Assembly (NCBI GenBank): GCA_029204225.1
Contig: CM055102.1
Location: 9,311,456-9,375,455, forward strand
Length of the DNA: 64,000 nt
Source: Diphasiastrum complanatum
Taxonomy: Eukaryota; Streptophyta; Lycopodiopsida; Lycopodiales; Lycopodiaceae
Reading direction: 5' to 3'
The notes under the pieces are model-generated. The model worked only from the letters and a program-made list of their open reading frames with translations. It made no database searches and had not been told where the DNA came from. Made by a program: the position numbers and the translations under genes. Shown piece by piece: positions 55,619-64,000 of the stretch (position 1 is its first letter; every line of letters starts with the position of its first letter).

Positions 55619-57310
55619 TCACTGAGGTGGCCAATACTTGTGCAACCGGCTATTGTTGATAGGTGTGTCGAAAGGCATCCCATCTAGCTTCTCCAAATTC
55701 ATGGCTCCATGATTAAGAATCTCTTTGATCCGATAAAGACCTTCGCCTCTGAATTTTTAATTCCCTTTGATTGCCTTGGTTTTATACATAAGGACTAGAT
55801 CTTCGGATCAAAGACCTTTTTTTTGTAACCTGTGATCGTGCCATGCTTTGCATCTCTCTTTGTCAGCTGCCAATGCATGTATAACTAGTAAGCGTGTTTC
55901 ACGGAGCTTATGCAGTGCTTCGTTGCATAATTGTAGAGATTTGGACTCATCAAGACGTTGCGTTGTGGCAATTCTTAACGAGGGTACCAAAAATTCTACT
56001 GGCATTACAACATCCTGACCATAAACCAATTGAAATGGTATTTAGTCAGTGCTTCCCTTATATGTTGTCCTAAATGCCCTCAGAGCAGCATGTAACTTGT
56101 GTTCCCAATCCGATCTGCTAGCTTCAACTATTTTTGTGAGTAAGCTACACAGGATCTTAATGGATGACTCTACTTGCCCATTAACGCGAGGATAATAAGG
56201 CATACTGGTTCTATGGATCGCAAAGAATTCCTCCAGCAGGACCTTGATGGTCTCATTGATGAAATGTCTCCCGTGATCGCTGACTATCTCCACCGGGCAC
56301 CCAAGCGCACAATGATGTTTTCATAGAGAAACTTGGCAGTGGTCCTAGCATCAGCTACTCTCATCGACCCACTTGGTGAGGTAGTCGGTGGCCACGATTA
56401 TATATCGGGCTTGGGTACTTCTTGCTGTAGGGTGAATTGGACCAATATAATCCAATCCCCACTTTTCAAATGGTGCTTGGGCTAAGACCGAGTGTAGAAG
56501 GTTGTAATTCAATCTCATTGGTCTCCTCGCCCTCTGGCACACATCGCATTTCCTCAGGTATTCCTCCATATCCTTATGAATCGTTGGCCACCAACATCCT
56601 AATTGCAGGATCTTGCAGACTATAATGTCGGATGCAAAATGACCTCTACCCATGCCTTCATGTGAGAGCGAAATGATTTGGGTGGCCTCATGAGAAAGAA
56701 TACATCACCGAAGGACCCCATCTGGTCCTCTTTGGTACAAATGGCCGGCAATCAGCTGATAACGTATAGCCTTCAAGATCAACTTCCATTGTTCTGCCTT
56801 TGGTAGTGATTTGTCCCGCATTAGATATTCAATTATTTCGGCGGCCCATTCCGGTACTGTGTCAACGTAAAACAAGGCAGCATGGGGTATCCCATCATCA
56901 GGTTGGGTTGCAGTTTCCTTTTCCTTGATCAACAACGCATGATCTGCCATGTAGTGTTGCTTTCCCTTGCGAACCACTATTCGAAAATCAAACTCCAACA
57001 ACAGAAGTAACCATCTAGTGATTCTCCTTGTGTTGCAGGTTTTGTTAACAAGATAGAGCAAGGGCTGATGATTCGTATAAAAGACAAAGTGTGTGGCCAT
57101 CTAAAAATGACAAAATTTCTTAACCGCATACATCATTGTCGGTGCTTCCCGCTCTGTGGTTGAATAATTCATTTCTATATCATTGAGCTTTCGGCTTGCA
57201 AATTGGATCGAGAAATCTTTTTTGTGTTGTCCCTGCTGGGTTAAGACTGCATACTTCGATGTGTCCGTATGCACATGAAACTCAATGGACCAATTGGGTG
57301 AAGAAACATT
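55619..57310 (-). pseudogene. Ty3/gypsy RNase H and integrase
   Basis: The minus strand begins near 57290 with the RNase H start (EFHVHTDTSKYAVL, ASRKLNDIEMNYSTTEREA) and continues at 57100 with FVFYTNHQPLLYLV. The integrase zinc-binding region at 56653 has KCDVCQRARR. The core has WGLDYIGPIHP, IVSDHGRHF and YYPRVNGQVESS, giving the D, D and E positions. The C-terminal part ends GLYRIKEILNHGAMNLEKLD and stops at 55619-55621. Most of it is in a single frame broken by stops near 56705, 56351, 56042 and 55808, plus a compensated shift near 56300-56350. Protease and RT are missing upstream of 57310. Confidence 0.88.
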
Positions 57311-57364
57311 TTGTTTCTAATGCCAAAGCTTTGCTAGCTTTCAATTATGAACCTTTGACAAAAG

Positions 57365-57402
57365 GCGACACGACATGACACGACACGACACGACACGACA
57401 CG
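57365..57402. repeat. (GACAC)n pentanucleotide repeat
   Basis: About seven CGACA-type units with one substitution, located just beyond the truncated edge of the gypsy pol. Confidence 0.9.
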
Positions 57403-57559
57403 CTATCAGTTGTGCCCCACGAATAGCCAAAAAAGAATGTGACACAAAATTGTTCGCGAACTATATACTTTCTGTTTGATGCATAATACAGTAAGTCTAA
57501 TGCTAGTAAGCAAGACAAGACATCAGAAGATGAAAAATACAGAATATCAGTCCACCTGT

Positions 57560-58372
57560 GTGCGAGATAATTCTGCATAGGATCTGTAGATCCACAAGTC
57601 TGCTAGTAAGTGAGACTTGAATTCATGAGAGAACTATTTTTCTCTCATGCCAACGCACTGCGTGGATATGCATGCAAGAATAGAAAAAATCAATAGATAA
57701 TTTTGTAGCTGTTGTGCACATTATTATTCTAGATGATTATATGATATTGTATGTGAATTCGTCTGTTACTAATCGCGTGTCTGATTCGCTTGTTCATTTT
57801 ATTCCACACTTTGGTTTGATCTTGTTGAATGCTACATTAATCTGTTAACGTAGATCAGCAGTGTCTGACTACTCTCTGAAGGATTGTAGGAGTGATACAG
57901 CCGACAGTGACCAGCGATCACATCTGAATTCCTGACAAACTGATCTCATTCGCGAATCCTTTTGCTTTGTGATTCGCTTCGCTACAAGGGTAAATCAATT
58001 ACAAAGCTCACCTAGGTTTCGTTTCGTTTCGTGTTGTTTCATTTCGTCTCGTCTCGGCTCATTACAGAGCTTGATTGATCTTGTTGCAAATTATTTTGCT
58101 TCATTTCGTTTCGTTTTTTTTTCGCGATCTGTGTGCTTCCAGCATGAATCAATGTCAAAGTGTTTGAGTTTCGCTTCGTTTTGTTTTGTTTCGTTTTCGT
58201 TTAAAATTCGTCTCGTTTCGTTTGGTTGTGTTACAGAGCCTGCTTGATCCAACTTGAACAGAAATAATTCGAGTGTCGCGAATCATTCGTGATTTAATTC
58301 TATCAGTTTGTCACTAGAGTTATAGCTAGAATTTTGCATTTTCTGAGTGCATTTTTCTACATATTTAGCATC
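57560..58372 (+). repeat. Probable 5' LTR/leader of the following copia element, with TTTCG-rich tract
   Basis: The stretch ends just before GTGGTCTCAGAGCC (58374-58387), a one-base variant of the tRNA-iMet primer-binding site, so an LTR should end here. The left edge was not fixed. At 58017-58220 the sequence is made largely of TTTCG and TCTCG pentamers. Confidence 0.45.
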
Positions 58373-58472
58373 AGTGGTCTCAGAGCCTACCTTGTCATAA
58401 TTTGACATAGCCAAAGGGCAATCAGATCAAAGGGGCTATAACATTCAAACAATCAACCATCAACAAGCGCAC

Positions 58473-59873
58473 ATGACTTCAGACGCAATGGCTTCAATCA
58501 GCAGCATATAATCCAAGATCTGTACAGTTCTGGATTCTTCAGGATTTAACTTTCTAGCATGGAAAGTGAAGACCTCACTGATACTAAAGGGTGAAAGTTT
58601 ATTCTCTAGGGTGGATGGCACAAAGGAGATGCCTACAACATCAGGCAAAGAGCTACACGAATGGAGGGAGAAAAATGACAAGGCAATAGCCTTGCTATCA
58701 TCATCCATCGAGGATAGTCTCACACTTGACCTGACTACACTCTCCAAGGCAAAAAAGATGTGGGATACACTTCCAAAATCACGAAGTCAAATAATGATGT
58801 TGGAAGGTCAGCTAACAAATCTATAGTGGGATGGGAAAGACCTCACTTCTTTTGTAAGGAAGATGAAGGATCTAATTCTATCACTACACAATTTTGGAGC
58901 AGAAAGTGCAGTGTCAGCTGAGAAGCAACTCACTTACCTATTGAGAGCCTTACCTAGATCTTTCCAGACAACTAGAACCCTGCTCGCGAAAGATCCTACA
59001 ATGACCCTCGAAAAGGCAATTGTCGAGATTTGAGAGGAAGTTGAGGCGAGAGAGCATCTTGATCACAAGGATGCTTCTGACCAAGCCCTCTACAACAACA
59101 AAGAAAAGACAAAGAAACAATTCAAGCCTAAGAGGGAGTTGAATCAAAGGCAGGATCGTGATCAACAAGCAGAGGGAACAAGCAAAGGCAAGTGGAAGAA
59201 TAGAGGGAGGTCGAAACAGCAAGGTGGAGAAAAGAAGACTTGCATGAGATGCAGACGATATGGGCACACACTCGGTACATGCTGGCTCAATCCAAAAATT
59301 GAATGTATCCACTACCACAAGAAGGGTCATACAACCATGGATTGTTGCCTGAATCCAAGGAACAAATCAACACAGAACAGACAGGAAAACAGTAACAGTT
59401 CGTTCTATGTCGAGGAGCTAGAGAGCTCAAAAATGGGCGAAGAGAGATCGAACAGAAATTGTTCGACTGCCTACATTTGTGCAGACGTGTGTGCAGCGTC
59501 AACACCTGACACACAAGATGTGATCCTAGACTTAGGAGCTACCTCACACTTCGTCACATCAAGATGAATTATGTCTGATTTTTGAAGTGCTGATCCTTCA
59601 AGATTCATTGTTCTTGGAGATGGATCCAAACATCAAGTGAACGGTATTGGTTCACAGTGGCTCAACACGAATGGCAGAGACAGACAACTTGAAGATGTTC
59701 TGTTCGTGCCTACACTGCAGCAGGACTTGCTTTCTGTGGCAAGAATAGCTGATGCAGGGATGCGTGTGATGTTTTCTGATGAAGCATGCTGTTATGGCCA
59801 TATTCGATTAAGGACCTGGAATAGTCCTAGTATATCGGCCCTCCAGTACTCGAGATTATTGGTCATGTCATGA
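58473..59873 (+). pseudogene. Ty1/copia gag and protease with five in-frame stops
   Basis: From ATG 58473 one frame stays readable to 59873. It has the copia Gag start (SSGFNFLAWKVKTSL), the UBN2-like region (KAKKMWDTL, LRALPRSFQTT) and a basic stretch. The zinc knuckle CMRCRRYGHTLGTC at about 59250 is complete, but the adjacent second knuckle, CIHYHKKGHTTMDC, has lost its second Cys to Tyr. The protease follows (VILDLGATSHFV; the usual DSGA active site reads DLGA) and then VLFVPTLQQDLLSV. Stops are at 58509, 58824, 59031, 59565 and 59583, all in the same frame with no frameshift. Integrase and RT are absent; the sequence is cut by the LTR that begins near 59866. Confidence 0.87.
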
Positions 59874-60263
59874 TTTAATTCCATGTCAAGGCCAGTTTGT
59901 GACTAATTACCTTGAGAGGACCCAGACACTCTAATTGAGACATATGGAGTATTGCATGTCTGTGTGACATATATAGGCAGGAGGACTGCATGAAGAGATG
60001 TGATCTATTTATAGTTGACCTGCATGGGAATTGCATGGTTACATGCACATGACTCTACTCTTTATATAATGAGGTAGGGATTCTCCCGTCGACATATTGG
60101 GTTTAGGTTACCAGGTTCTCCCTTCTCCTCTTGCTTCACATGGCATGGCTTGGGGGCTAGATCCAGGTTTGATCTAGGATTCGTTGGGGGTTTTTGGCTC
60201 CATAGTCTCTCTTATTGTGTTCTCCTATCTTCATCTTAGAGGAAATCCTTTAGGGTCTTTACA
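59866..60263 (+). repeat. LTR inserted into the copia element
   Basis: The end is well fixed: TTTACA at 60258-60263, followed by a primer-binding site at 60265. The start is tentative, TGTCATGATT at 59866. A TATATAAT at 60063-60070 is placed as expected for an LTR promoter. Length would be about 398 bp. Confidence 0.55.
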
Positions 60264-60264
60264 T

Positions 60265-60280
60265 TGGTATCAGAGCCTGG
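60265..60280 (+). other. Primer-binding site (tRNA-iMet type)
   Basis: TGGTATCAGAGCCTGG matches the usual plant initiator-tRNA primer site and lies one base after the ACA end of the LTR. Confidence 0.85.
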
Positions 60281-63200
60281 CTAAGATGCGGTCTTGGATA
60301 GGTTGGAAGCAAGTCCTACATCGGATTGGAAGCACATGGAGTTATGTCCTGGATTGGTGTGCAGAACTCTCAAGGAGAAAATCGAGTTTTGGATCCTCTA
60401 ATTCTGGTTTGAAGCATATTGGCAAGAGGAGTGGTAGAGTGCACTTCCACCGGATTATCTTTTTGTTAATATTGCCTCTAATTGGAGTAATTCAATTCTG
60501 ATTTTTTTGTAGAACCTTGAGAGGATTTCTATTGATGTAGTATGATTTGTGGTTATGAATCCAGTAGCTTGTTTCCCATATCATTAAAGACAGATAAGAA
60601 GTAGAACTAGATGTTTGTTGATAGATTGAGTGTGTTCAATTTATCCTGAAGAACAAACTTTTGAAACTAGTAGCCATGATTTGCTATTTGCATGCTGAGG
60701 ATATTAATCCTCCAGTGTTACATGCAAGTGTGGATTATTGATGGGAACTGCTGTCTTAACAACTCTCTAATGGTATGCTGAGGACAGAGACTTAATGCTG
60801 TAACTTTTCCCTGGAAGAAATCATTGATGTGTTTTTCTTTTGCTTTACTGCTGGTATACCTGTGCATGCTGGGGAATTCTCTTCCCTGTTGGTGGTTGTG
60901 ATGTGTGATTAAAAGACTGTTACAACCTGTCACAAAATCATTCTTCTTACTCTTGACACAAATTCCAGTCTGGGAAGAGAGGGATTGATCTCTGGATTTT
61001 CCTCTGTTCCAGAATTATTGTTGAGATTATGAGAATGGTTGGACAGATCTCATCTCTTGGGAACTTGAGCGCTGCGAAATCGGATGAGTAAGGCAATAAC
61101 TTTTTGCCTCTGTTAAACTCGTTGATATGCGCCCTTGTTTACTTCTTTTGGTTGCAGATCGATCTCATACGAGGGCTATGGAGCTCGTTGGCAACTTGTC
61201 TGTTGCTTCCATCGATTGGCCGTGCTGTGAGAAACTGGAGGCTGCAAAGAGGGAGGTTCGAGATCTGTGGAGGTGCCCGAACAGCCATCGCGTGTTTGCT
61301 TTTGGAGGCAGCAGACCTGATCGGATTCTTGTTGAAAAAACACCTACCTGTTTTGGTCAGCGGTTGAATCCCAGAGGATCGCTTCTGTTGTTGAGAGTTG
61401 CTGATGATACTTGCAGGGCTTTCCTTCCTTGAGATCACCTGCAGATTTGTGTTGAAAGATTGATTGCAGGACTCACCTGGTTGTGAGATCAGTTCGCTGT
61501 GAGATGATGATCTTCACACTGATAACCAGTGGAGTGCTGTTTTGATCGATCCAGTGGGGCATCATCCCAATATGTCGACAAAGGCAGTGTGAGGAAGGAG
61601 GGCATGCAATGAGCGACCGTGGAGGAGAAGGCGGCGACTTTGCTCTCGGGTTTAAGAAGTCCTTAAGTTGCATGAATCTTTTTGTGGCCTCTACCTTTTG
61701 CTAGGTAGTGAAGGTGCATGATAGAGAAATGAACTTTTTTTTTGGATGCTCCTTTATCTGTAAAGGTAATGTTTGTTGCATGCCATTGGCCCAATGTTCT
61801 GTGCATCTTTTTCACTAGTATAGTTGTTTCAAAGGAAGGTTTCTTGGGGAAGCTACCTAAGTCGACATTGATGTTGAAATTGTCGATTCTGCAGTCCAGT
61901 ACCATGGAATGATTTGGAAAAATAATTTTTGTCTAGTTTGAATCCTAACTGACACTCTGTGAACTTAGTTCATGAACTTAGGATGGATGGCAAATTTTTT
62001 CAGTTTTTTTTTCAAAAAAATTATTGGCTTGTGCCCAGAATGGAAATTTTATTTCCAGGTACCGTATTCTTAATATTTTAACTCTGGAGTAAGTCCTCCC
62101 GGTGTAATAAGTTAAATATGGGATATAATTTTTTTTAATCCATATGATTTGAAGTGTAATAGAAAATACATAACTGATTTCATTTCCAGTAAAATTCTAT
62201 GGTGAATTATATTCAAAAGATCAGACTAGTACTGTTTCACATACTAGTAGATGATTTTTGATGTATCAATTATTCAGCCTAGGTATAGGATAGAAATGAA
62301 GTTGTTTCTGACTTTTTTCCTAGAGTAGTTAATTTTTTGAACATTTACTAATGTCGTTACGTCTTCTTGATACCTTAGCTGAAGAATTTTTGGGGAACTG
62401 AAAATTCTAAGGAGGGAAGAAGAGTGGACATCAATGGTAGTAAGTGTGATCGAAAAATGTATTTCGTAATTAGGATTTTAGTAATCCTAGTAAATAAATT
62501 GCTTAATACCAGATATTAATTTCCTGGGTAGGATTCATTTAGTTGAATTCGTAACTAATATCTTTGTGACCATTGAGTTATCCGCAATTTTGGATGTCAA
62601 TTGTGATGTTAGAAGTAGAATCTGATATATGGATTACATTGGATCTGTTAGTTGATAGAAGCTTGTCCCTAGAGTTGATGCTCTTGGATCCAGGGGGATT
62701 TGAAGCTTATCATTAACCAGAATGTAGTGTTGAACCATATTAATTCTTCTGTCTAAATCACAGAATCAGGTGTGGATTTGTGGTATCCATCTGATAGGCA
62801 TACCAACCATCCAAATAAATGGATTTTCCAGTATTTGGGAATAAGACATATTATCCTATAGTGATTATAGGACAGCTAGAAGATCAGTGGATCTCTAGAA
62901 TATCAGATAAGGGGCGGTTAAGGATTTCCTGGAAGGAAAAGTTGATGGTTTGGGACATTAGTAATTTTGGAAAGGAAATTCTAGGACTGTAAAGATCTGA
63001 TGATCAATGGTGTATTTTAGTACCTAGTCGCGATATGGGAAAAAAGAAAACCATTTGATCAAATGTGGGGTATTTTGGAAAATTTTGAGGTTTAATCTAG
63101 ATCCCAATGTGGCATCTCATTATTTACAAAATCAGAGGCCCTCAAATCTATTTTTCGCTTTCTTAATTAATCCTTTACTTCTTAGTCATTTCTCGAATAT

Positions 63201-64000
63201 GAACATTAGAATGGTTATATGATTCTTTCCAGCATGAAGTTATTCTTCTAAAAGACTGCTATGTCATATAAATTACTACTTGTGTGAATAGACTTCGAAT
63301 TCAGATAAATTCTAAGGTTAAAATGTTTTAATTTCTTAAACCATGGTATATCTCTGTTGCATAAATGGATTTCGATGGAATAGTAGTTTCTATCACTCAG
63401 AGTGAAAATATTTGAAAGAGAAGTCATGTGTGTAATAGGGTGAATCCTTTAGTTGGAAGCACTTATTACTGACTTTTCTTGGATATATCATCTTTCCAGT
63501 TAACTTTTTTGGAAATTTATAATTTCTTTAAAAGGAGAGGTGAAGTGGTGGGATAAAATTTTATTTGGGGATCTGTGGTTTGCATAGTTTTTGAAAAAGA
63601 ACCAACTGTGGTATAGAAATGAGATGTGATCTGAAAGTAATTTTGGATAGATTCAGAGTAAGATACCTAATTGGAACTTTTTGAATAAGAGGAATTCTCT
63701 AGGGATTGTGTGGACAATCTGGAACTAGAACAAGTTTGATATTGAATCATTATCTATAAGTAGTAAAGTGAAAGGTCAAAGGTTACTAATTCCATTTTCA
63801 TTGGAATAGAAGTAAGTTTGATCAGGATATAAGTCTGAGAGTTCTGTATTTGATCAACCTAATCTTAGTTTTAGTACTAGGATCAGAGAGGGGTTGATTT
63901 AGTGGAGGAATTATGTAATTAGAGGTAAGTTGGATTGGAAAATTGTTGAGAGAAAATGTTATTTGTCTCAGAGATTTTCCGGATATGTTATTTACTCATG
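60281..64000. other. Internal region of an unidentified retrotransposon or non-coding DNA
   Basis: No gag, protease, RT or integrase motif was found on either strand downstream of the primer site. A frame at 61127-61432 follows a TTGGTTGCAG acceptor-like site (about 61157) and reads MELVGNLSVASIDWPCCEKL, but I do not recognise it. From 61900 to the end the sequence is AT-rich with no coherent frame. If it belongs to the LTR element, that element is a long non-coding derivative. Confidence 0.4.

Overview
The window is plant nuclear DNA. The evidence is two spliced plant-type host genes with GT-AG introns, Ty1/copia, Ty3/gypsy, hAT and LINE remains, plant-type telomeric heptamers (CCCTAAA) and long CT, GT and GA microsatellites. 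Introns of 12 kb and nested mobile elements point to a large-genome vascular plant. The sequence alone does not identify the species; a fern or gymnosperm would fit, but that is a guess.

Layout. 1-4908: minus-strand hAT transposon remains with two separate BED-finger exons of the same family. 4917-9470: a minus-strand gypsy-like element (LTR, primer-binding site, leader with a degenerate minisatellite, broken gag) split by a copia deletion derivative (5161-about 7500) and again by the hAT block. 10987-11571: last coding exon of an RRM plus zinc-knuckle RNA-binding protein on the plus strand. Its earlier exons lie outside the window, so the nested elements appear to sit in its intron. 11572-19270: non-coding DNA with three long dinucleotide repeats and a short palindrome. 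19550-21398: decayed copia integrase/RT fragment. 22717-23490: two back-to-back inverted repeats. 25856-26444: an LTR with a primer-binding site on one side and a purine tract on the other.

30107-48308 (minus strand): a complete seven-exon gene for a choline-transporter-like (SLC44/PNS1 family) membrane protein of 514 residues, with every splice site assigned. Its 12.2-kb second intron holds a 6,371-bp hAT element with 8-bp target duplications and a LINE fragment. The hAT carries a decayed transposase. It also carries a 1.3-kb internal segment with a small two-exon open frame on the opposite strand, which is the least explained item in the window.

48309-64000: promoter-side DNA with a GC-rich minisatellite; a decayed gypsy element (RNase H, integrase, and an unusual sense-strand frame downstream of pol); a copia gag-protease with five stops in one frame; then a second LTR with primer-binding site followed by unrecognised AT-rich sequence. 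Only the choline-transporter-like gene and the RNA-binding-protein exon look like working host genes.
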